Shown here in pieces: positions 9,129 through 17,190 of a DNA stretch of 51,478 nt. The notes beneath the pieces are model-generated. The model did no database searches. It was not told the DNA's origin and saw only the letters and a list, made by a program, of their open reading frames with translations. Positions within the stretch are counted from its first letter, which is position 1. Each line of letters starts with the position of its first letter. The DNA is from Amycolatopsis rifamycinica (GTDB lineage: Bacteria; Actinomycetota; Actinomycetes; Mycobacteriales; Pseudonocardiaceae): positions 1-51,478 of the forward strand of contig NZ_JMQI01000072.1 of NCBI RefSeq assembly GCF_000695625.1, written 5' to 3'. Made by a program: the position numbers and the translations under genes.

Positions 9129-10075
9129 CGGCTGCTCCGCTCGCGGGCGACGTAGACCGCGACGACGATGATGGCCGCCTGGACCATCTGCGCGGTCGAG
9201 TCCGGCAGGTTGTGCTTGATCAGGGTGGCCTGGACGAGCTGCATGAGCAGCGCGCCGAACACGGTGCCGAGCACGCGGACCCGGCCGCCGGTCAGCGGGG
9301 TGCCGCCGACGACGACCGCGGTGATCGCGGACAGCTCCATGAGCAGGCCGACGTCGCTCGGGTCGCTCGCGCCCAGCCGCGACGTCGCCAGCACACCGGC
9401 GATCGCCGCCAGTGCCCCGGAGATCACGTAGACGCTGACGAGCACGCGCTTCACCGGCAGCCCGGCCAGCGTGCTGGCCGGGCGGTTGCCGCCGATCGCG
9501 ACCAGGTGCCGTCCGAACGTCGTGCGCTGCACGACCAGCCCGGCCAGGACGGCGAGCACGCCCGCGACGATCACCATGATCGGGACGCCGAGCACGTCGC
9601 CCGTGCCGAGCTGCAGGAAGTCGTGGTTGTGCAGCTGGACGAGCTGGCCGTGGGCGATGACCAGGGCGAGCCCGCGGCCGCCGACCAGCAGCGCCAGTGT
9701 CGCGATGATCGGCTGGATGCCCAGGTAGGCCACCAGGTAGCCGCTGAACAGGCCCGACACGACCCCGGCGATGACGGCCACGACGATCGCCGTCAGCGGC
9801 CCCGCGCCCAGGTAGAGCGGGATGAGCGCGGCGGCGATCGCCATCACCGAGCCGACCGAGAGGTCGATGCCCTCGGTGCCGATCACCAGCGCCATGCCGA
9901 GCGCGACGATGCAGACCGGCGCCGCCTGCACCAGCTGGGTGCGGAAGTTGGCCGCGGACAGGAAGTTCTCGGTGAAGGCCACGTTGAACAGCAGCAGCAC
10001 GACGACGGCCAGGTAGACGCCGTAGTTCTGCAGCCACGCGGTGACCTTCGCGCGCTCAAGGGTGGCGGTGGACAT
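9125..10075 (-). CDS. Sugar ABC transporter permease (YtfT-like)
   Basis: This integral membrane protein of 316 residues carries the hallmark ALVIGTEGIDLSVGSVMAIA loop and a C-terminal TAVVVGGTPLTGGRVRVLGT, both standard for BPD_transp_2 sugar permeases. The chosen start is ATG 10075 with GGGGGTGA as ribosome site. A GTG at 10084 is an alternative giving 319 residues. Either start lies within the 3' end of the ATPase gene (overlap 20-29 bp), and the stop overlaps the next permease by 4 bp. It pairs with the second permease to form the channel for the sugar recognised by the binding protein at 11618-12697. Confidence 0.88.
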   Translation of the reverse strand: MSTATLERAKVTAWLQNYGVYLAVVVLLLFNVAFTENFLSAANFRTQLVQAAPVCIVALGMALVIGTEGIDLSVGSVMAIAAALIPLYLGAGPLTAIVVAVIAGVVSGLFSGYLVAYLGIQPIIATLALLVGGRGLALVIAHGQLVQLHNHDFLQLGTGDVLGVPIMVIVAGVLAVLAGLVVQRTTFGRHLVAIGGNRPASTLAGLPVKRVLVSVYVISGALAAIAGVLATSRLGASDPSDVGLLMELSAITAVVVGGTPLTGGRVRVLGTVFGALLMQLVQATLIKHNLPDSTAQMVQAAIIVVAVYVARERSSR

Positions 10076-11621
10076 CGTTGTCACCCCCGGTGCTCTCCGC
10101 CGCGATGGCCGTCAGGACGTTCTCCTCGGTGATGCGGTCGCCGGTCAGCTCGCCGGCGACCGAGCCGTCGCGCAGGACGACCACGCGGTCGGAGCCGTCG
10201 ATCAGTTCCTCCAGTTCGGACGAGATGAGCAGCACGCCGAGGCCTTCCTGCGCGAGCTCGTCGATCAGCGCCTGGACCTCGGCCTTCGCGCCGACGTCGA
10301 TGCCGCGGGTGGGCTCGTCGAGCAGCAGGATCTTCGGGCCGGTGGCGAGCCAGCGGGCCAGCAGCACCTTCTGCTGGTTGCCGCCGGACAGCTCCGACAC
10401 CTTCTGCTCGGGACTCGCGGCCTTGATCCGCAGGCGCTCCATGAAGATCTTGACGATCCGGTCCTGTTTGGCCTTGCTGACCAGGCCGAACGGCGAGAGC
10501 GAAGGCAGCGCGGCGAGCACGATGTTCTCCCGGACCGAAAGGTTCGGGATGATGCCGTCGGTCTTGCGGTCCTCGGCCAGCAGCGCGATCCCGGCCCGCA
10601 TGGCGGCCTTGATCCGGCCCCGCTTGAGCGGTTTGCCCGCGAGCAGCACGCTGCCGCCGTCCAGGGGGAACGCGCCGACGATGGCCCGGGCCGTCTCGCT
10701 GCGGCCGGAGCCGAGCAGCCCGGCCAGGCCGACGACCTCGCCGGGCCGGATGCTCACCGAGACGTCGTGCAGCTTCCGCATGCCGGCCAGGTTCTCGGCC
10801 TTGAGCAGCGGCTCGCGTTCGACGTCGTGCTCCTCGCCGAACGCCGTGACGCCCTCTTCGCGGATCTGGCGGATCTCGCGGCCGAGCATCAGCGACACGA
10901 GCTCGATGCGCGGCAGCGGCTTCAGCGGTCCACTGTGGACGACCCGGCCGTCGCGCAGCACGGTGACGCTGTCGCACACCCGGTACAGCTCGTCCATCCG
11001 GTGGCTGACGTAGACGATCGCGATGCCTTCGGAGTGCAGCCTGTTCAACACTTCGAAGAGCGTCTCGACCTCACGCGGCTCGAGCGAGGACGTCGGCTCG
11101 TCCATGATGACGACCTTGGCGTCGGTCGACACCGCGCGGGCGAGGGCGACCATCTGCTGCGCGCCGACACCGAGGGTGTGCAGCGGGCGTTTGACGTCGT
11201 CGTCGATGCCGTAGCCCTTGAGCAGCTCGCGGGCGTCGGCGTACATCCGTCCCCAGTCGACCAGGCCGGCCTTCGTGCGCGGCTCGCGGCCGAGGAAGAC
11301 GTTGCCGGCGATGCTCATCAGCGGGACGAGGTTGACCTCCTGGTAGATGGTGGAGATCCCGGCGCGCTGGGCGTCGATCGGGCGCTTGAACGTCACCGGC
11401 TCGCCGAGGTGGCGCAGCTCGCCCTCGTCGGGCTGGTAGACGCCGGTGAGCACCTTGATCAGCGTGGACTTGCCGGCGCCGTTCTCGCCGACCAGCGCGT
11501 GCACCTCACCCGGCGCCAGTGTGAAGCTGACGTCGTCGAGCGCGAGGGTGCCGGGGAACCGCTTGGTCACCCCGGCCACCTCGAGCACCGGTGCGGTCAG
11601 CACTTCGGTGGTCGCCGTCAT
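10056..11621 (-). CDS. Sugar ABC transporter ATP-binding protein with two ABC domains (YtfR-like)
   Basis: The 521-residue protein contains two fused ABC domains, as in RbsA/YtfR. The first has Walker A GENGAGKST (45-53), Walker B KVVIMDEPTSSL and a degenerate signature (LGVGAQQ). The second has an altered Walker A (GLLGSGRSE), signature LSGGNQQKV and Walker B ILLLDEPTRGIDVGAKAEV. Loss of a standard second P-loop is normal for this family, where one site is non-hydrolytic. Its ATG overlaps the stop of the binding-protein gene by 4 bp. It energises import through the two permeases downstream. Confidence 0.93.
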   Translation of the reverse strand: MTATTEVLTAPVLEVAGVTKRFPGTLALDDVSFTLAPGEVHALVGENGAGKSTLIKVLTGVYQPDEGELRHLGEPVTFKRPIDAQRAGISTIYQEVNLVPLMSIAGNVFLGREPRTKAGLVDWGRMYADARELLKGYGIDDDVKRPLHTLGVGAQQMVALARAVSTDAKVVIMDEPTSSLEPREVETLFEVLNRLHSEGIAIVYVSHRMDELYRVCDSVTVLRDGRVVHSGPLKPLPRIELVSLMLGREIRQIREEGVTAFGEEHDVEREPLLKAENLAGMRKLHDVSVSIRPGEVVGLAGLLGSGRSETARAIVGAFPLDGGSVLLAGKPLKRGRIKAAMRAGIALLAEDRKTDGIIPNLSVRENIVLAALPSLSPFGLVSKAKQDRIVKIFMERLRIKAASPEQKVSELSGGNQQKVLLARWLATGPKILLLDEPTRGIDVGAKAEVQALIDELAQEGLGVLLISSELEELIDGSDRVVVLRDGSVAGELTGDRITEENVLTAIAAESTGGDNDVHRHP

Positions 11622-12697
11622 TTGTAGGAGTTCCCGACCTTCTGCGCGGCGTTGCTCTCGTCGTACTGGTCGTCGGAGATGACGATGCTCGCCGGGATCG
11701 GCTCGCCGTTCTCGAACTTCTGCAGCGTCTGGAAGGCCAGCGGGCCGAAACGCGGGTTCGACTCGATCACGGCGTTGTAGCTGCCGTCGACGATGAGCTG
11801 CACGGCGTTGCGGGTGCCGTCGATGGAGACGATCTTGACGTCCTTGCCGGGCGACTTGCCCGCCGTCTTGAGCGCGTTGACCGCGCCGACGCCCATTTCG
11901 TCGTTCTCGGCGTAGACCGCGGTGATGTCGGGGTGGCTCTGGATGAGCTGCTCCATCACGGACTGGCCCTTGGAGCGGTCGAACTCGCCGGTCTGCTCGG
12001 CGACCACGGTCAGGCCCGGCGTCTTCGCGAGCTCGTCCTTGAAGCCCTTGGTGCGGTCGGTGGTGACGTTGTTGCCGGACGAGCCGAGCAGGATGGCGAC
12101 CTTGCCGGTGCCGCCGGTGGCCTTCGCCATCGCCTGGGCGGCGCGCTGGCCCTGCTCGACGAAGTTCGAGCCGATGAAGGTCAGGTAGTCGGTGCAGGGC
12201 TGGGACGTCACCTTGCGGTCGATGGTGACGACCGGGACCTTCTTGGCCTTCGCCGCGTCGAGGGCGGGCTGGAGGCCGTCGGAGTTCAGCGGCGCGACGA
12301 CGAGCAGCTGGGCGCCGCGGTCGAGCATCGACTTGATGTCGCTGATCTGCCGGTTCAGGTCGCTCTGGGCGTTGGTGACGAGCAGCTTGTCGCTGGCGAT
12401 GCCGAGCTTCGCGGCTTCGTCGCGGATGGACTGCGTCTCGGTGATCCGGAAGGGGTTGGCCTCCTTTTCGGACTGGGAGAAACCGACCACCGCCGTCTTC
12501 AGGTCGACCTTGGGGTAACCGGTTTTCTCGAGGGTGCAGCCGTCGGCGGACGGCGCGGCGGACTGGGCGCTCGCGGCCGGCCCACCGCCGTTCGACGGGG
12601 CCGCGGGCGTTTCTTCGCGGGCGGTGCAGGAGGTGAGGGTCAGCGCGGCGGCGGCCGCGGTGACCAAAACCAGTCGGGGACGGGAGGACAAGAGCAC
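11618..12697 (-). CDS. Sugar ABC transporter substrate-binding lipoprotein (YtfQ-like)
   Basis: The 359-residue protein starts at GTG 12697 with GAGGAG upstream. It has a lipoprotein signal peptide with lipobox LTSC (Cys near residue 24), then a periplasmic-binding-protein-type I fold. Recognisable pieces are AVVGFSQSEKEANPFRITET, the segment GEFDRSKGQSVMEQLI, AVYAENDEMGVGAVNAL and VSIDGT. The VGFSQ opening and the F-RSKG-VME segment closely follow E. coli YtfQ, which binds galactofuranose. That similarity suggests a hexofuranose or related ligand but does not prove it. First gene of the operon, divergent from the LacI regulator. Confidence 0.9.
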   Translation of the reverse strand: MLLSSRPRLVLVTAAAAALTLTSCTAREETPAAPSNGGGPAASAQSAAPSADGCTLEKTGYPKVDLKTAVVGFSQSEKEANPFRITETQSIRDEAAKLGIASDKLLVTNAQSDLNRQISDIKSMLDRGAQLLVVAPLNSDGLQPALDAAKAKKVPVVTIDRKVTSQPCTDYLTFIGSNFVEQGQRAAQAMAKATGGTGKVAILLGSSGNNVTTDRTKGFKDELAKTPGLTVVAEQTGEFDRSKGQSVMEQLIQSHPDITAVYAENDEMGVGAVNALKTAGKSPGKDVKIVSIDGTRNAVQLIVDGSYNAVIESNPRFGPLAFQTLQKFENGEPIPASIVISDDQYDESNAAQKVGNSYK

Positions 12698-12774
12698 GGC
12701 GACTCCTCGGGCAGCGTCGTTGGTGGCCCGCTCGCCGGGGTGATCGGGGTCACCGCGGGAGCCTTGAGGTACTT

Positions 12775-12801
12775 TTTACATCGTTGGAACAACGTTGTAA
12801 A
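12775..12801. promoter_or_regulatory. 27-bp palindromic operator for the LacI-type regulator
   Basis: An almost perfect 27-bp palindrome lies in the 153-bp region between the divergent binding-protein and LacI genes. The outer arms are TTTACA/TGTAAA and the inner core is CGTTGGAACAACG. Only the spacer and one base pair per arm deviate from symmetry. LacI-family regulators bind symmetric sites of this kind, so it is the likely operator for both transcription units. Confidence 0.8.
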
Positions 12802-12850
12802 CCGGCAGCGGCTCGCTACACTTCGTGCTCACTCACTGAAGGGACCGCCC

Positions 12851-13855
12851 GTGACCGTGACGCTCAAGGACGTCGCCACGCTTGCCGGAGTGTCGGTGAA
12901 GACGGTGTCGAACGTCGTGAACGGCTACGCCTTCGTCAAGCCGGAGAACCGGCGGCGCGTCGAGGAAGCCCTGGCGGCGACCGGGTACCGGCCGAACGTC
13001 GGGGCCCGCAACCTCCGCCGCGGCCGCACCGGGTTCCTGGCGCTGATGGTGCCGGAGCTGTCGATCCCGTACTTCGGCGAGCTGGCCGGCCTGGTGATCA
13101 CGGCGGCGCAGAAGCGCGGCTGGAGCGTCCTGATCGAACAGACGCAGGGCACGCGCTCGCGGGAGCGCGAGACGCTTTCGTCGCTGGGACCGCACCTGGT
13201 CGACGGGGCGCTGGTGCACCCGGAAGCACTGGAAGCGGCGGACTTCCCGGCCGATCCGGGCGGCATCCCGCTGGTCATGCTGGGCGAGCACGCGGTGGAC
13301 GTGCCGATCGACCACGTGGCGATCGACAACGTCCTGGCCGCGCGCACGGCGGTGTCGCACCTGGCCTCGCTCGGCCGCCGGCGCATCGCGGCGATCGGGC
13401 GCAACCCGGCGCGTGGGACGTCTTCGCAGCGGCTGGCCGGCTACCGCTCGGCGCTGGCGGAGGCCGGTTTGTCCTATTCGGACGCCTTGGTGGCCCCGGC
13501 GGAGAAATGGCACCGCTCGGTGGGCGCGGCGGCGATGAAGGCGCTGCTGGCCCTGCCTTCGCCGCCGGACGCGGTGTTCTGCTTCAACGACCTGCTGGCC
13601 ATCGGCGCGTTGCGCGCGGTGGCCGAACTGGGCCTGCGGGTGCCGGAGGACGTGGCGATCGTGGGGTTCGACAACAACGAAGAGAGCGCATTCTCGCTGC
13701 CCTCGCTCACGACGATCGCCCCGGACAAAACGGCCCTCGCCGAGGCGGCGGTGGACCTCGTGCACCGGCGCATCACCGGCGACCAGACGTCTCCGCCGCA
13801 GGACATCCAGACCCCGTTCGCCCTGGAGGTCCGCGAAAGCACCGGCGGCCGCTGA
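12851..13855 (+). CDS. LacI family transcriptional regulator of the sugar operon
   Basis: The 334-residue protein starts at GTG 12851 with AAGGGA seven bases upstream. The N-terminal LacI helix-turn-helix is clear: TLKDVATLAGVSVKTVSNVV (about 4-23), followed by the hinge region ATGYRPNVGARNLRRGRTG. The C-terminal two-lobed ligand domain includes GALVHPEAL, DHVAIDN, PDAVFCFNDLLAIGAL and VGFDNNEESAFSLPSLTTI. It diverges from the ABC transporter operon across the palindrome at 12775-12801, so it most likely represses transporter and GH2 genes until the imported sugar is bound. The longer frame upstream is antisense to the binding-protein gene. Confidence 0.93.
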   Translation: MTVTLKDVATLAGVSVKTVSNVVNGYAFVKPENRRRVEEALAATGYRPNVGARNLRRGRTGFLALMVPELSIPYFGELAGLVITAAQKRGWSVLIEQTQGTRSRERETLSSLGPHLVDGALVHPEALEAADFPADPGGIPLVMLGEHAVDVPIDHVAIDNVLAARTAVSHLASLGRRRIAAIGRNPARGTSSQRLAGYRSALAEAGLSYSDALVAPAEKWHRSVGAAAMKALLALPSPPDAVFCFNDLLAIGALRAVAELGLRVPEDVAIVGFDNNEESAFSLPSLTTIAPDKTALAEAAVDLVHRRITGDQTSPPQDIQTPFALEVRESTGGR

Positions 13856-13860
13856 CCACA

Positions 13861-13967
13861 CCGGACGACACGCGTACCTGGCCGGACGACACGGCCCGCG
13901 GGCCCGCGTTCGCCGTGTCGTCCGGCTGAGTACGCGTGTCGTCCGTGCCGGTACGCGTGTCGTCCGG
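13861..13967. repeat. Nested inverted repeat block built on a GGACGACAC core
   Basis: The interval after the lacI stop contains CCGGACGACACGCGTAC at 13861-13877, whose exact complement is at 13951-13967; a further 16-base copy of that complement is at 13930-13945. Inside lies a second hairpin with 15-bp arms, GCCGGACGACACGGC (13881-13895) and its complement (13912-13926). All arms share the GGACGACAC core. The block could fold as a nested hairpin that terminates transcription from both convergent genes. The core multiplicity suggests a dispersed intergenic repeat. Confidence 0.8.
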
Positions 13968-13977
13968 CGGGGGACGG

Positions 13978-15132
13978 TCAGCGGGAGGGCCAGCCCCAGG
14001 GCGGGCGGTCCAGGCGGCCCTGGCCGGCCACCTTCGTCTCGCCGTACTCCTTCTCCAGCTCCACCGTGCCCACGTCGGTGATCGCCGCGAGGGCCGCGAT
14101 CAGGGGACGGGCGTGGGAGACCACCACCAGCTGGGTCTCCTTGGCCGCCGTCGCGATCAGGGTCGCCAGGGCCGGGAGGAGGTCCGGGTGGAGGCTCGTC
14201 TCCGGCTCGTTCAGCACCAGCAGCTCCGGCGGGCGCGGGGTCAGCAGGGCCGCCACCCACAGCAGGAAGCGCAGCGTCCCGTCCGACAGCTCCGCCGCCG
14301 ACAGCGGCCGCAGCAGGCCGTGCTGGCGCAGCTCGACCGACAGCAGGCCGTCCTGCTCGCGCACCTCCACGGCGGAGCCCGGGAAGGCCGCGTCGACCAC
14401 TTCCGCGAGATCCGCGGCCCGGCCCACCTCGATGATCGTCTGCAGGGCCGCCGCCAGGTCGGCGCCGTCGTGGGCCAGCACCGGTGTGCGGGTGCCGATG
14501 CGGGACTGGCGGGCCGGGGCGTCGGCGTCCGTGCGGAAGTGGTCGTAGAACCGCCACGACCGGATGCGCTCGCGCAGCACCAGCAGCTCCGGGCAGGCCC
14601 GCGGGTCCGCGAACTCGCTCAGCATGCTGTCCGTCATCCGGATCTTGAACCGGTCGTCACCCCACGCCCCCGAAGACACGCGTGTGCGCACCACCGGGCC
14701 CGCCCGGTCCGCCAGCAACGCCGACGGCCGCAGGGCCGGCCCCGACCACACCACTTCGCGCTTGAACTCCGGGTCGAGGTTGAACGCCGTCCGGCCCGGC
14801 ACCGGGAATCCCAGGTCGAGCGCGTAGCCGAACTCGTCGCCCGCGAAGCCCAGCCGCAACCCGACGGCCTTCGAGTGCACCTTGCCCTCGACCCGCGAAG
14901 TGCCCCGCCGCACGCCGTTCTCCGGGCCGGCCCACAGTGTCGACGGCAGGCCGCCCTCCCGGGCCAGCGCCGCCACGGCGCCGTTGCGGGACGCGTCCGC
15001 CAGCAGCCGCAGGGCCCGGTACAGGCTCGACTTGCCGCTGCCGTTCGGCCCGGTGACGACGGTCAGGCCGGACAGCGGCAGCACCAGGTCACGCAGCGAG
15101 CGGTAGTTCTCGACGGCCAGCGTGGTGAGCAT
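13978..15132 (-). CDS. AAA family ATPase (SMC/RecF-like head, AAA_21)
   Basis: The 384-residue protein opens MLTTLAVENYRSLRDLVLPL with Walker A GPNGSGKSS (about 29-37). Near the C-terminus it has an ABC-type signature region (LSAAELSDGTLRFLLWVAALL), Walker B LLVLNEPETSLHPDLLP, and the switch histidine in QLVVVSHARPLI. There is no long coiled coil and no TOPRIM domain, so it is a compact AAA_21-type ATPase rather than an OLD nuclease. Such standalone ATPases are common in actinomycetes, and their role (repair, defence or housekeeping) is unknown. No partner gene overlaps it; it is convergent with lacI and separated from it by the nested repeat. Confidence 0.82.
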   Translation of the reverse strand: MLTTLAVENYRSLRDLVLPLSGLTVVTGPNGSGKSSLYRALRLLADASRNGAVAALAREGGLPSTLWAGPENGVRRGTSRVEGKVHSKAVGLRLGFAGDEFGYALDLGFPVPGRTAFNLDPEFKREVVWSGPALRPSALLADRAGPVVRTRVSSGAWGDDRFKIRMTDSMLSEFADPRACPELLVLRERIRSWRFYDHFRTDADAPARQSRIGTRTPVLAHDGADLAAALQTIIEVGRAADLAEVVDAAFPGSAVEVREQDGLLSVELRQHGLLRPLSAAELSDGTLRFLLWVAALLTPRPPELLVLNEPETSLHPDLLPALATLIATAAKETQLVVVSHARPLIAALAAITDVGTVELEKEYGETKVAGQGRLDRPPWGWPSR

Positions 15133-15208
15133 GCCCCGAACCTAGCGGCCGCATGATTCGTCCGATCTTTGTCCGGTCGACTCGGGAACTCCGCTGCCGC
15201 CGTTCGGC

Positions 15209-15700
15209 TCAAGCGACGGGATCCGCCAACGGGATCTCGCCCTCGCCGAGCCACGATCCGCGCCAGGCCAGGTCGCCCCTGACCAGGTTCTTCCCGCAGA
15301 AGTCGCACTTCGCGCCCGGCCGGGTGAGCTGTCCGCAGCGGGTGTGGACCAGCGTCATCGGGCCGGGCCCGGTTTCCGACGGGGTGTGGGCGTCGCCCCA
15401 CGCGCCGAGGGCGTGCAGCACCGGCAGGGCGTCCGAGCCGGCCCGCGTGAGGCGGTACTCGTGGCGGGTGCGGCCGCCGTCGCGGTAGGGGAGCTTGGTC
15501 AGCAGGCCGCGGTCCACGAGCTTGGCCAGGCGGGTGGTCAGCACGTTGTCGGCGATGCCGAGCTGGGCGCGGAAGTCCTCGAACCGGGTGGTGCCCGCGG
15601 TGGCGTTGCGCAGGATCAGCAGCGTCCACGGCTCGCCGAGGACGTCGGCGGCGCGGGCGATCGGGCAGGCGGCGTCCGCCCAGGTGATGCGACGGCTCAT
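15209..15700 (-). CDS. HxlR family transcriptional regulator with C-terminal zinc-ribbon-like motif
   Basis: The 163-residue protein starts at ATG 15700. The HxlR winged helix is evident: CPIARAADVLGEPWTLLILR, GTTRFEDFRAQLGIADNVLT, RLAKLVDRGLLTK, YRDGGRTRHEYRLT. The C-terminal tail contains RCGQLTRPGAKCDFCGKNL. The C-x(n)-CxxC spacing suggests a small metal or redox site, seen in a subset of double-length HxlR proteins. The first cysteine in AACPI is the conserved HxlR sensor cysteine. The gene is divergent from an SDR gene; two palindromes in the 101-bp spacer are likely its binding sites. A longer start at 15778 would run through those palindromes and is not favoured. Confidence 0.88.
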   Translation of the reverse strand: MSRRITWADAACPIARAADVLGEPWTLLILRNATAGTTRFEDFRAQLGIADNVLTTRLAKLVDRGLLTKLPYRDGGRTRHEYRLTRAGSDALPVLHALGAWGDAHTPSETGPGPMTLVHTRCGQLTRPGAKCDFCGKNLVRGDLAWRGSWLGEGEIPLADPVA

Positions 15701-15720
15701 GGTGTGATCCCTTCGACCTG

Positions 15721-15780
15721 ACTTGCTGGGAGCAAGTTTACGCCGTAGGGTCGTCCGCAGCTGGCTTGCAATGAGCAAGT
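15721..15780. promoter_or_regulatory. Twin palindromic operators between hxlR and the SDR gene
   Basis: Two related inverted repeats lie 43 bp apart, about four helical turns. Site one is ACTTGCTGGGAGCAAGT at 15721-15737, with perfect 7-bp arms. Site two is GCTTGCAATGAGCAAGT at 15764-15780, with the same half-sites in weaker form. Their position in the divergent promoter region suits cooperative binding by HxlR dimers and co-induction or autorepression of both genes. Confidence 0.78.
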
Positions 15781-15801
15781 CAGACGCGAGAGGAGTTCGT
15801 C

Positions 15802-16506
15802 ATGCAGATCACGGGTGCGGTCGCGCTGGTCACCGGGGCGAACCGGGGACTGGGCCGCCGGTTCGCCGCGGCACTGGTGGAGCGGGGCGCGGCCAAGGTG
15901 TACGCGGCCGCGCGGAACCCCGAGACGATCGACCTGCCGGGGGTCGTCCCGCTGCGGCTGGACGTCACCGACCCGGCGTCGATCAAGGACGCCGCGGCCG
16001 TCGCGGGCGACGTCACGCTGCTGGTCAACAACGCCGGTTCGTCCACCGGGGCGTCGCTGCTGGGCGGGTCCCTCGAGGACATCCGGCTGGAGATGGACAC
16101 GCACTACTTCGGCACGCTGGCCGTGACGCGCGAATTCGCGCCGATCCTCGAGCGCAACGGCGGCGGCGCGGTGCTCAACGTGCTCTCGGTGCTGTCCTGG
16201 TTCACCGCACCGCAGGTGGCGGCGTACTCCGCGGCGAAGTCGGCGGCCTGGTCGCTGACCAACGCCCTGCGCCTGGAGCTGGCGCCGCAGAAGACGCAGG
16301 TGACGGCGCTGCACGTCGGGTACATGGACACCGACATGGCCAAGCACGTCGACGGCCCGAAGATCGATCCCGCGGTCGTGGCGGGCCTGGCGCTGGACGG
16401 CGTCGAGGAAGGCCGCTTCGAAGTGCTCGCCGACGACATCAGCCGGAACGTGCGGGCCGGGCTCGCCGGTGAACTCCCCGGGCTGTACCCCGCGCTGGTT
16501 TCCTGA
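15802..16506 (+). CDS. SDR family oxidoreductase
   Basis: The 234-residue classical short-chain dehydrogenase has a cofactor motif VTGANRGLG (TGxxxGxG, about 10-18), the NNAG motif in LLVNNAG, a catalytic serine region (NVLSVLSWF) and the YxxxK pair in AYSAAKSAAW. The ATG at 15802 is preceded by GAGAGGAG. It is divergent from hxlR and shares the twin operator region, so it is probably the HxlR target. HxlR/SDR pairs often respond to reactive electrophiles or quinones; the substrate here is unknown. Confidence 0.9.
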   Translation: MQITGAVALVTGANRGLGRRFAAALVERGAAKVYAAARNPETIDLPGVVPLRLDVTDPASIKDAAAVAGDVTLLVNNAGSSTGASLLGGSLEDIRLEMDTHYFGTLAVTREFAPILERNGGGAVLNVLSVLSWFTAPQVAAYSAAKSAAWSLTNALRLELAPQKTQVTALHVGYMDTDMAKHVDGPKIDPAVVAGLALDGVEEGRFEVLADDISRNVRAGLAGELPGLYPALVS

Positions 16507-16551
16507 AGGCGCTTTCCGGACCCCGAATTCGGCGGCGGCCGCCGCGGGCGT

Positions 16552-17190
16552 ATGAATACGGGGGTGGCGGAACGCGTCGAAGCCGGAATAGGCCGAACGA
16601 GAAACCGCTGGGGCGAAGGCGAACGGTTGCGCGGTGAGATCCTCGCCGCGGCCGGACGGCTGCTCGCCGAGCTCGGCGGCGAGGACGGGCTGACGATCCG
16701 CGGCGTCGCCCGCGCCGTCGGCATCGCCCCGGCGAGCATCTACCAGCATTTTTCCGACCGGGCGGAATTGGTCCGCGGGTTGCTCGACCACGAATACGCG
16801 CGACTGCGCGATTCGATGCGCGCGGCGGAGGAGTCAATCGGCGAAACCGACGTCGTCGGCCGGGTGCGGGCGCAGATTCACGCGTACTGCGCGTTCGCCA
16901 TGGAGAATCCGGGGCATTACCGCCTGATGCTCGCGAACGGAGCCTCGCGGCCGGCCCCGGACGCCCGCGCGGAAGGCCCGCTGCTGGACGTGATCGACCG
17001 ACTGGCCGCGGGCTTCGAGCGGTGCGTCGAGGCCGGTCACCCCCTGCGGGTGACCCCGGGCCGGGCGGCGGCGGTCGTGTTCGTGGGCGCCCACGGGCGG
17101 GTGGCGCTGTTCCACAGCGTGCTCAACCGGACGGGGGCGGAGCTGGTGGAGCCGTTCGTGGACGAGCTGGTGTCGCTGGTGTTCGCGTGA
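16552..17190 (+). CDS. TetR/AcrR family transcriptional regulator (WHG-type C-terminal domain)
   Basis: The 212-residue regulator has its helix-turn-helix at about 28-72 (RGEILAAAGRLLAELGGEDG, LTIRGVARAVGIAPASIYQHF). The C-terminal domain has HAYCAFAMENPGHYRLML and a late AAVVFVGAHGRVALFHS segment, resembling the TetR_C_13/WHG group. Two starts are possible: ATG 16552, or GTG 16564 with GGGGG just before it; the ribosome site is poor for both. It lies 45 bp after the SDR gene in the same direction. Its 3' end overlaps the convergent acetyltransferase gene by 68 bp. Confidence 0.87.
   Translation: MNTGVAERVEAGIGRTRNRWGEGERLRGEILAAAGRLLAELGGEDGLTIRGVARAVGIAPASIYQHFSDRAELVRGLLDHEYARLRDSMRAAEESIGETDVVGRVRAQIHAYCAFAMENPGHYRLMLANGASRPAPDARAEGPLLDVIDRLAAGFERCVEAGHPLRVTPGRAAAVVFVGAHGRVALFHSVLNRTGAELVEPFVDELVSLVFA

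Noticed and set aside
13861..13967. CRISPR-like repeats after the lacI gene
   Set aside because: Repeats are inverted as well as direct, with spacers of only a few bases and no cas genes; better explained as a nested palindromic element.
13978..15132. A defence system based on the AAA ATPase
   Set aside because: No adjacent nuclease, TOPRIM or effector gene overlaps or follows it; an isolated AAA_21 protein is not enough evidence.
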